Below, piece after piece: positions 1 to 5,287 of a stretch of 6,792 nt of DNA. Where the stretch lies: contig CAJARA010000049.1 of assembly GCA_903944295.1 (NCBI GenBank), positions 1-6,792 of the forward strand. Reading direction: 5' to 3'. Under the pieces are notes generated by a model that worked only from the letters and a program-made list of their open reading frames with translations, ran no database searches and had not been told where the DNA came from. A program made the translations under genes and the position numbers. Within the stretch, counting starts at the first letter, position 1. Each line of letters starts with the position of its first letter. Source of the stretch: an uncultured Chloroflexota bacterium. GTDB taxonomy: Bacteria; Chloroflexota; Limnocylindria; Limnocylindrales; Limnocylindraceae.

Positions 1-696
1 GAGCGTGTGGCGTTCCACGCCCTACGGAACTACTCGGTCGCCACGATGCATCTTGAAGTTTCGGGGGCAGCGATCACCGCCCTCATTGCACGCACGGGAT
101 ACACCGGCGAGGTTGGGTATGAGATCTACGTTGAGAACGCCGACGCCGTTGCACTCTGGCGCGCACTGCTGGCTGCGGGTTCAACGATCTCAAACGGAAC
201 CCCGTTTCAGGCGATCGGACTTGGCGCGCGCGATACCCTTCGGCTTGAGGCGGGGATGCCGCTCTACGGGAACGAGTTGCGCGAGGATCTGACACCGTTT
301 GATGTTGGTCTGGGCAGGGTTGTGAAGCTTGATACGCCACGCAGGTTTGTTGGCGGAGAGGCGCTGACCGCACGTGCAGCGCGTGGCGAACGTTTTGGGC
401 GCACCCTTGTCGGGATCCGTGTGACCGGCCGAGGGATCGCACGGCACGGGTACGAGGTACGTCGGCCGGGCGACGTCACGCTCGGACGAGTCACCTCAGG
501 GACACACTCGCCGAGCCTTGGCTATCCAATCGCGCTCGCCGATCTTGATGCGGGGGCAGCTCCCTTTACGCCCGGTGAGCCGCTTGAGGTGCTCATTCGT
601 GGGGAGGGCGTGGCTGCCGAGGTGACTGGCGTACCATTTATCTTGAAGCGATCAACAGAGGGACGAGCGCACGCTGCGCACCAGCAAGGGGGTTGA
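1..696 (+). CDS. gcvT: Glycine cleavage system T protein (aminomethyltransferase), 3' part
   Basis: This is the tetrahydrofolate-dependent aminomethyltransferase of the glycine cleavage system. It takes the aminomethyl group from the lipoyl arm of GcvH and releases ammonia and methylene-THF in the cytoplasm. The frame is open from base 1 and ends at TGA 694-696, so 231 residues are visible. The family is usually about 360-370 residues, so roughly the first 130-140 are outside the window, including the region of the catalytic aspartate. Seen: a YTGEVGYEI motif at fragment residue 34 onward, the strong family signature GLGARDTLRLEAG (about 73-85) followed by MPLYGNEL, and the C-terminal barrel motif SGTHSPSLG (about 166-174). 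No frame damage is visible. The stop lies 2 bases before the gcvH start, so the two are almost certainly co-transcribed and their products act together. The identification is secure; only the start is unseen. Confidence 0.96.
   Translation, partial: ERVAFHALRNYSVATMHLEVSGAAITALIARTGYTGEVGYEIYVENADAVALWRALLAAGSTISNGTPFQAIGLGARDTLRLEAGMPLYGNELREDLTPFDVGLGRVVKLDTPRRFVGGEALTARAARGERFGRTLVGIRVTGRGIARHGYEVRRPGDVTLGRVTSGTHSPSLGYPIALADLDAGAAPFTPGEPLEVLIRGEGVAAEVTGVPFILKRSTEGRAHAAHQQGG
686..692 (+). promoter_or_regulatory. Ribosome binding site of gcvH
   Basis: A purine run AAGGGGG inside the last codons of gcvT sits 6 bases before ATG 699. It decides the gcvH start: an in-frame TTG at 693 would lie directly against this run, too close for initiation, and would add only two residues. 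Confidence 0.7.
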
Positions 697-698
697 AG

Positions 699-1076
699 AT
701 GTCGTCACCAGCAGACCTTCGCTACTCAAAGGAGCATGAATGGGTCCGAGTGAGCGGTGACCGCGCCGTCATCGGGATCACGTCGCATGCGGCGGGTGAG
801 CTCGGCGATGTTGTCTTCGTTGATCTTCCAGCGGTTGGCTCAGACTTGAAGCAGTTTGCGGTGTTCGGTGCCATCGAATCGGTGAAGGCGGTGAGCGACC
901 TCTTCAGCCCGATCTCTGGCAGCGTTCTGGCGCGTAACGAGAAGCTGTCGAGCGCTCCAGAGACGGTCAATGCAGATCCATATGGTGAGGGCTGGCTTCT
1001 TGAGGTCGCGCTCAGCAACACAGAGGAGCTCGCAGCACTCCTTGATGCCGCCGGATACGACCAGTTAACCGCATGA
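699..1076 (+). CDS. gcvH: Glycine cleavage system H protein (lipoyl carrier)
   Basis: This small lipoyl-carrier protein shuttles the methylamine group from GcvP (glycine decarboxylase) to GcvT and then the reduced lipoyl arm to the L protein. It may also serve in lipoate relay. At 125 residues it has the normal family length. Seen: the N-terminal YSKEHEWV (9-16), the strand motif GELGDVVFVDLP (33-44), and the lipoylation hairpin AIESVKAVSDLFSPISG, with Lys63 as the expected lipoylated residue. The C-terminal NADPYGEGWLLEV motif is also present. The ATG at 699 was chosen over TTG 693 because of the well-placed upstream purine run. It follows gcvT by 2 bases, and its TGA stop is overlapped by the ATG of the next gene (ATGA at 1073-1076). 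gcvP is not downstream, where it often lies, so it must be encoded elsewhere if the pathway is complete. Confidence 0.97.
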   Translation: MSSPADLRYSKEHEWVRVSGDRAVIGITSHAAGELGDVVFVDLPAVGSDLKQFAVFGAIESVKAVSDLFSPISGSVLARNEKLSSAPETVNADPYGEGWLLEVALSNTEELAALLDAAGYDQLTA

Positions 1077-2998
1077 GCCGCGCGCTGCTCCTCCGTTTTA
1101 CTGCAACGCTTCTGCTTGTCGCGTCAAGCGCGGGTTGTTCAGTGCTGAGCGCAGGAACCCTTCGCGTTGCAGTCACTGATGAGCCGCTTAATCTCAGCGC
1201 GGCGTATCTTGATGAGTCGTCTGCCCTCGTTGGAGGTCTCATTCAGGTTGGCCTCTATCGTCCCGATGCTGCGTTCCGCCCACAGCCCGTCTTGGCGGAT
1301 GGTGCGCCAGAAATCTCTCCGGGCGGTACCACCTGGAGCGTCAAGCTGAAGACTGGGCTCACCTTCCACGACGGCTCACTTCTCAACTCCGATGATGTTG
1401 CCTTTACTTATGAACTAGCAAAGAGCGGGCAGTGCCCCCTTGCTACCGACATCTGTGATCTCGTTCGGACGCGACTCGAGTCGGTTGAGGCGGATGGTGG
1501 ACAGCGTGTGACGTTCCGTCTTATTGGTAGTTGGGCGCCGTGGGGTACACGTGGCCTGACCATTCCAATTCTGTCGAAGGCAGCTCTGGAGCGATCGCTT
1601 GATCGCTTCCGCGACAGCGTCAAAGAGGCCGATCGTAGCCTCATCACGTTGGCGCGCGAGAACCTGGTGGCCGAGCTTGACGCAACCTCCTGCGGGGCCG
1701 TTGGGGCGACCGCCTGTGAATATGCGCCGCTGATTCCGCAACTTGAGCGCACGTTGAGCCAAGCTGGCCTTTCACTTCCAGATCCGCGTATCTTCCCTGC
1801 GCTTAACGGAGGCGCTCAGGGTGGTGGGTCACGCAATGAGGAGGCGTATGCGAAGGATCTATTTGGTCGTCTGACGCGACTAGAGTCGTACCTCCTTGCA
1901 CCCGTTGAGAGTCAGCTTGAGGTGGCCTATCCGCTGCTCGATGCGCAACTGATCCCGATTGGCGCCGGTCCGTATAAGTTCACGGAGCGAACCCCCGGGG
2001 AGCGCCTCTCTCTTGAGAGCTTCAGTAGATTTGCCCTGGGAGCGCCGGCAATGAAGCGCGTTGTGGTTACGAGGTATGCGACCCAGGCTGCTGCGATCAG
2101 CGCCTTTCAGTCCTCGCAAGTTGACTGGATCCCGAATCTAAGTCCGGCGAGCGTTGCAGGCCTGCAGGTGCGCAGTGACGCGAAGATGCTGAAGGCCCCT
2201 TCATCCCGTGGGTATACTTTCCTTGCATTCAACATGCGACCGGGACGACCATTCGCCGATGCGATCGTGCGTACTGCGTTGAGTACCTGTGTCAACCTTC
2301 CCGCGATTATCAGCGAGGCGGCGGGAGATAGTGGGATTCCAATCAGCAGCACCGTTGCGCCGAACTCGTGGGCGGTGCAATCGCCAGCACCTCCCGAGGC
2401 GGTTCGCAATACTGCCGGGGCTCGCGCCTCCCTCCTTGCGGACGGGTGGAGCGAAGAGAGCGACGGAGTCTTTGCCAGACTCGGGAGTCGGCTTGAGGCA
2501 ACGATCCTTGTCCGCGATGGGCAGAGTGCACGGACCAGTGCCGCACAGTTGATTGCGGACCAGGCGGCAGAGTGTGGTTTCTCCCTGACGGTCTCCGCAG
2601 AGTCCTACACGAGTGAGATTCTTCCAAGGCTGCGCTACCCGAATGATTTTGATGCGTACATTGGGAGCTGGCAGTGGAGCCTTGACCCTGACGACAGTGA
2701 CCTCTTCAGCTCTGCAGCCTGCCCAACCGAGGAGTCGCCAGCGGGGAAGAACTTTGCCTGCTGGCAGAGCGGAAGCGCGGACAGTCTCTTGCGCCAAGGG
2801 CTGGGCTCGGCAAGCGAAAGTGTGCGCGCTCCTCTTTATGCAGAATTTCAAACGCTGCGACGGAGTGAACGGCCGTACCTTCTCCTCTGGGCTGACGCTG
2901 GCTATACTTTACTCTCCGGCAACATCAGTTGGCCGACAGAGGAGAGCGACGTGAGTAGTCCTCTCTATGCATGGTCGATTGAGGCCTGGAGCAACTGA
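1073..2998 (+). CDS. ABC-type solute-binding lipoprotein, family 5 (peptide/nickel/oligosaccharide type), with an enlarged central segment
   Basis: The product is predicted to be an exported, membrane-anchored binding protein that would capture a solute (peptides are typical for the family) for an ABC importer. Seen: an N-terminal signal with a hydrophobic core (about residues 4-20) and a lipobox-like SAGC, so Cys22 is the probable lipidated residue. Early-domain motifs of family 5 follow: TLRVAVTDEPLNL, PVLADGAPEISPGG, TWSVKLKTGLTFHDGSLLNSDDVAFTYE. Later come GAGPYKF (297-303), AFNMRPGRPFAD, and near the C-terminus FDAYIGSWQWSLDPDDSDLF and RSERPYLLLW. At 641 residues it is longer than the common 500-560, mainly because about 115 residues (181-296) separate the PILSKAALE element from GAGPYKF. 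Eight cysteines besides Cys22 fall mostly into close pairs (121/128, 207/215, 550/563). The start overlaps the gcvH stop and no good Shine-Dalgarno is visible, which suggests translational coupling. No permease or ATPase gene is adjacent, so the substrate cannot be named. Confidence 0.9.
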   Translation: MSRALLLRFTATLLLVASSAGCSVLSAGTLRVAVTDEPLNLSAAYLDESSALVGGLIQVGLYRPDAAFRPQPVLADGAPEISPGGTTWSVKLKTGLTFHDGSLLNSDDVAFTYELAKSGQCPLATDICDLVRTRLESVEADGGQRVTFRLIGSWAPWGTRGLTIPILSKAALERSLDRFRDSVKEADRSLITLARENLVAELDATSCGAVGATACEYAPLIPQLERTLSQAGLSLPDPRIFPALNGGAQGGGSRNEEAYAKDLFGRLTRLESYLLAPVESQLEVAYPLLDAQLIPIGAGPYKFTERTPGERLSLESFSRFALGAPAMKRVVVTRYATQAAAISAFQSSQVDWIPNLSPASVAGLQVRSDAKMLKAPSSRGYTFLAFNMRPGRPFADAIVRTALSTCVNLPAIISEAAGDSGIPISSTVAPNSWAVQSPAPPEAVRNTAGARASLLADGWSEESDGVFARLGSRLEATILVRDGQSARTSAAQLIADQAAECGFSLTVSAESYTSEILPRLRYPNDFDAYIGSWQWSLDPDDSDLFSSAACPTEESPAGKNFACWQSGSADSLLRQGLGSASESVRAPLYAEFQTLRRSERPYLLLWADAGYTLLSGNISWPTEESDVSSPLYAWSIEAWSN

Positions 2999-3009
2999 GC
3001 ACAGCGCAT

Positions 3010-3015
3010 AGGGGG
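3010..3015 (+). promoter_or_regulatory. Ribosome binding site of nadE
   Basis: AGGGGG lies 5 bases before ATG 3021, in the 22-base gap after the solute-binding protein gene. It supports this start for nadE and independent translation initiation inside a shared transcript. No promoter or terminator can be made out in the gap. Confidence 0.65.
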
Positions 3016-3020
3016 CCCAA

Positions 3021-3833
3021 ATGAGCGGTGTTGGCGGGGTACAGATCCCAAGCGAGCTAGGCATTGACTTAGAGGTAGTTCGAGGCGTCTGCCGCACCTT
3101 CATCCAGGAGCAGTTCAAGACGATCGGCGCGAAGTACGCGATCCTTGGACTTTCAGGAGGGATTGACTCAGCACTTGTAGGATTTCTGACAGCGGATGCG
3201 CTCGGCGCGGACCGACTTCGCACCTATATCCTGCCGTACCGAACCTCTGCGCCAACATCTCGTGCCGACGCGCTCGCAGTCGCCGCAGCCCTCGGCTGTA
3301 GCGTTGAGGAGATCGAGATCAGCTCGGCGCTCGACGCCGTAGAGGCCGCTCTGCCATCTGGCGCTGAGCTCAGCCCGATTCGTCGCGGCAACATTGCCGC
3401 CCGACTTCGCATGATCACCCTGTACGACCAATCCGCACGCTACGACGGCCTGGTGATGGGGACGGGGAATAAGACAGAGGCGATGATTGGTTACACCACA
3501 ATCCATGGCGATGCTGCATGCGCCATCAATCCGATTGGCGACCTCTACAAGAGTCAGGTTCGGGCGCTCGCCGCGCACCTTGGCGTTCCAGCAGCGATCC
3601 TCACCAAGGCGCCGAGCGCCGACCTCTGGCCAGGTCAGACCGACGAAGGGGAGGGGGGATTTGATTACCCAACGCTCGACCGCATCCTCTTCCGCCTCGT
3701 CGATCAGAAGAAGGCTGCCTCTGCGGTAGTTGCTGACGGTTTTGATGCTGAGCTTGTGGCGAAGGTGCAGGGGATGATGGCGCGCTCGCAGTTTAAGCGT
3801 GAGATGCCGCCCTTCCCAAAGATCTCCGCGTAG
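3021..3833 (+). CDS. nadE: Ammonia-dependent NAD(+) synthetase
   Basis: The enzyme converts deamido-NAD to NAD+ with ATP and ammonia, the last step of NAD biosynthesis, in the cytoplasm. At 270 residues it is the short, ammonia-using form: the N-terminal nitrilase-like glutaminase domain of the glutamine-dependent enzymes is absent. Seen: the N-type ATP pyrophosphatase P-loop SGGIDS at 45-50, LPYRTSAPTSRADA at 71-84, NIAARLRM at 124-131, the GTGNKTE motif at 147-153, then GYTTIHGDAACAINPIGDLYKSQV (157-180), and KAPSADLWPGQTDE at 196-209. The GDAACAINP form differs from the GDGGxDINP of the E. coli and Bacillus enzymes but matches my recollection of the Helicobacter-type branch, so I read it as a subfamily trait rather than a lesion. 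The start is supported by a purine run 5 bases upstream. It lies 22 bases after the lipoprotein gene and 31 before rsmI, in the same direction. Confidence 0.96.
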   Translation: MSGVGGVQIPSELGIDLEVVRGVCRTFIQEQFKTIGAKYAILGLSGGIDSALVGFLTADALGADRLRTYILPYRTSAPTSRADALAVAAALGCSVEEIEISSALDAVEAALPSGAELSPIRRGNIAARLRMITLYDQSARYDGLVMGTGNKTEAMIGYTTIHGDAACAINPIGDLYKSQVRALAAHLGVPAAILTKAPSADLWPGQTDEGEGGFDYPTLDRILFRLVDQKKAASAVVADGFDAELVAKVQGMMARSQFKREMPPFPKISA

Positions 3834-3864
3834 CGCCGCCACGCGCGACCCAGCCGAGATTGAG

Positions 3865-4776
3865 ATGAGTGATGCGCGTGGGGGTGGCGCAACGCCTGGA
3901 GCGCTGCACATCGTTGCAACACCGATCGGAAATCTCGCCGACCTCTCTCCTCGCGCCATCGCGGTCTTGCGAGAGGTGCGCGCCATCATCGCGGAAGACT
4001 CGCGTGTTGCGCGCGTGCTCCTTTCATCAATCGACGTCACCAGCGAGCTGATCTCGCTGCCAGGATTTGACGAAGTGGACCGGACCCTGCCGCTCATTGA
4101 GCGTTTGCAGCGAGGAGATGCGCTGGCGCTGATTAGTGATGCCGGTACTCCGCTCATTAGCGATCCTGGTCAACACCTTGTTCGCGCAGCGATCGCCGCT
4201 GGCATTCAGGTCATTCCTATCCCTGGCGCATCTGCGGTTCTCGCCGCCCTTGTCGCCTCTGGCGTTGCCGGTGCGCGATGGAGCTTTGAGGGCTTCCTTC
4301 CGCGCGGCGGGACTGATCGTCGTCGTGTGATCGGCGCGATTGCTGCCGATGAACGAGCAACCGTGATCTATGAAGCGGGTGGCCGCGTCCTTGAGACGCT
4401 CCGTGATCTTGCCAGCGCATGTGGTGGCACTCGAAGTGTTGCGCTCTGCCGCGAGTTGACCAAGTTGCATGAAGAGGTGCGACGCGGAAGCCTAGAAGAG
4501 GTTGCGTTGGCCGTTGAGCGTGGCGAAGTTGATGGTCGCGGCGAGTTTGTCATTGTGCTTGGCGAGACGAGTGAGGTCGCTGCGTCTGCAGATGCAAGCG
4601 GCGCATACCCCGCTGCACTTGCTGCGGTTGAGGAGCGGGTTGCCGCTGGTGCATCACGAAGCGATGCGATACGGAGCATTGCAGCAGAGTGGGGGCTTGA
4701 GCGGCGCCGCCTCTGGGCGGCTGCGCATGAGGACGCGACCGAGGGTGGCGAACCGCTCGGTCGCACCGACGACTAG
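3865..4776 (+). CDS. rsmI: 16S rRNA (cytidine-1402-2'-O)-methyltransferase
   Basis: RsmI uses S-adenosylmethionine to methylate the ribose of C1402 in the decoding centre of 16S rRNA. The 303 residues from ATG 3865 are slightly longer than the E. coli protein (about 286). Seen: the tetrapyrrole-methylase-type fold motifs in order, ALHIVATPIGNLADLSPRA near the N-terminus, AEDSR (usually AEDTR), ALISDAGTPLISDPG, IPIPGASAVLAALVASG, FEGFLPR, then CRELTKLHEEVRRGSL and GEFVIVLGE. The last 50 or so residues form the usual C-terminal helical domain (ERVAAGASRSDAIRSIAAEWG). An in-frame ATG at 3799 would overlap nadE and add 22 low-quality residues, so the ATG at 3865 is preferred, although its Shine-Dalgarno is weak (GAG about 6 bases upstream). 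It is probably the last gene of the co-directional block. Its TAG stop overlaps the ssb stop on the other strand. Confidence 0.96.
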   Translation: MSDARGGGATPGALHIVATPIGNLADLSPRAIAVLREVRAIIAEDSRVARVLLSSIDVTSELISLPGFDEVDRTLPLIERLQRGDALALISDAGTPLISDPGQHLVRAAIAAGIQVIPIPGASAVLAALVASGVAGARWSFEGFLPRGGTDRRRVIGAIAADERATVIYEAGGRVLETLRDLASACGGTRSVALCRELTKLHEEVRRGSLEEVALAVERGEVDGRGEFVIVLGETSEVAASADASGAYPAALAAVEERVAAGASRSDAIRSIAAEWGLERRRLWAAAHEDATEGGEPLGRTDD

Positions 4777-5168
4777 GAGCGCGCTGGCGCGATCTCTTCG
4801 CCGTACTCTGCCTCTCCGAGATCAGTTGGCTCCGCACCATCTGCTACCGGATCCGCGCTCTGCGGCTTCGGACCGAGGAACTCGAGTCTGTTGACAATGA
4901 CCTCCGTCATCCAGCGCCGCGATCCTTCGCTCTCCCACTCGTGCGTCTTCAGTCGGCCGTCGATGGAGACCAGCGAGCCCGCCTGTAGGTGGGCCGCCGC
5001 AATCTCAGCGAGCTTCTCCCAGAAGACGAGGCGGTGAAACTCGGTGCGCTCCTCTCCGCCTCGGAAGTCGTGGCTGGCCAGACTCCCCACCGCAACCTTG
5101 CTTCCAGACGGGAGTGACTTAATCTCGACCGGCTTGGTCATCCGACCCGCCAGCATCACCTTGTTCAT
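4773..5168 (-). CDS. ssb: Single-stranded DNA-binding protein (short, atypical C-terminus)
   Basis: The product binds single-stranded DNA and would protect it during replication, recombination or repair. Seen: a bacterial SSB OB-fold over residues 1-99, opening MNKVMLAGRMTK, with LPSGSKVAVGSLASHD, the core ERTEFHRLVFWEKLAEIAA (40-58), then SLVSIDGRLKTHEWE and TEVIVNRLEFLGPK. A short acidic, proline-containing tail of about 30 residues follows. At 131 residues it is shorter than typical replicative SSBs (about 150-180). The tail ends GEEIAPARS and lacks the conserved acidic tip with terminal Phe (DDDIPF-like) through which SSB recruits partner proteins. It is not in the common rpsF-ssb-rpsR cluster: the gene stands alone, convergent with rsmI and divergent from metG. 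Its start is backed by an AGGAG 5 bases upstream. It could be a second, specialised SSB; that is inference. Confidence 0.92.
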   Translation of the reverse strand: MNKVMLAGRMTKPVEIKSLPSGSKVAVGSLASHDFRGGEERTEFHRLVFWEKLAEIAAAHLQAGSLVSIDGRLKTHEWESEGSRRWMTEVIVNRLEFLGPKPQSADPVADGAEPTDLGEAEYGEEIAPARS

Positions 5169-5173
5169 GTGAG

Positions 5174-5182
5174 CTCCTCTCC
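5174..5182 (-). promoter_or_regulatory. Ribosome binding site of ssb
   Basis: Read on the minus strand this is GGAGAGGAG, ending 5 bases before the ssb ATG (5168-5166). It is the clearest Shine-Dalgarno in the window and fixes the ssb start. Confidence 0.8.
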
Positions 5183-5216
5183 CGGCGCTACCCCCAAGGT
5201 CCCTCCCTGGGCTTCA

Positions 5217-5262
5217 GCCGCACCGTGTCAGGCGAGGGTGCCCCTCGCCGCGTACGGTGGGC
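5217..5262. repeat. Nested inverted repeat in the ssb/metG divergent region
   Basis: Inner arms GGCGAGGG (5231-5238) and CCCTCGCC (5242-5249) are a perfect 8-bp inverted repeat around a 3-base loop. Outer arms CACCGT (5221-5226) and ACGGTG (5254-5259) are a perfect 6-bp inverted repeat, set symmetrically 4 bases out on each side. GCC (5217-5219) and GGC (5260-5262) can extend the stem past one bulged G at 5220. No T-run follows on either strand, so a simple Rho-independent terminator is unlikely. It may be a protein-binding operator or a structured leader; the function is unknown. Confidence 0.7.
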
Positions 5263-5287
5263 GTATCGTGTGCGACACTCCAACGCG

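Larger units (their letters stand above)
5169..5287. promoter_or_regulatory. Divergent control region between ssb and metG
   Basis: These 119 non-coding bases must hold the promoters for ssb (leftward) and metG (rightward), because both genes start here and face apart. I cannot point to convincing -35/-10 pairs. TATCGT at 5264-5269 is a weak -10-like hexamer for metG with no recognisable -35, and would give a leader of only about 10-13 bases. Two potential stem-loops lie inside: an imperfect one at 5193-5211 (CCCAAGG against CCCTGGG, one mismatch, loop of 5) and a larger nested palindrome at 5217-5262, listed separately. There is no T-box signature for metG. Confidence 0.6.

Noticed and set aside
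1593..1608. Tandem GATCGCTT GATCGCTT
   Set aside because: Two 8-base copies inside a coding region; too short to be more than chance in GATCG-rich sequence.
2201..2851. Antisense open frame (216 codons) within the solute-binding protein gene
   Set aside because: It is fully embedded in a well-supported gene, with no start context and a composition rich in Arg, Pro and Cys; a mirror frame.
3507..3533. GDAACAINP in NadE, lacking the aspartate of the GDGGxDINP form
   Set aside because: It first looked like loss of a substrate-binding residue. The same ACAINPIG arrangement is, as I recall, normal in Helicobacter-type ammonia-dependent NadE, so it is a subfamily feature.
3799..3864. Longer rsmI N-terminus from ATG 3799
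   Set aside because: It would overlap the nadE end by 35 bases and add 22 Arg/Pro-rich residues not expected in RsmI; ATG 3865 begins just before the conserved fold.
3168..4157. Long antisense open frame (329 codons) across nadE and rsmI
   Set aside because: It lies opposite two securely identified genes, crosses their junction, resembles no family, and has the Arg/Ser/Ala-rich make-up typical of shadow frames in GC-rich DNA.
4757..4769. TCGGT-CGC-ACCGA hairpin near the end of rsmI as a terminator
   Set aside because: The stem is only 5 bp, lies inside the coding sequence and has no following T-run.
5169..5287. T-box or other riboswitch leader for metG
   Set aside because: No T-box TGGNACC element or specifier-type layout is visible on the + strand, and the gap is too short for a full T-box. 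Only simple inverted repeats are present.
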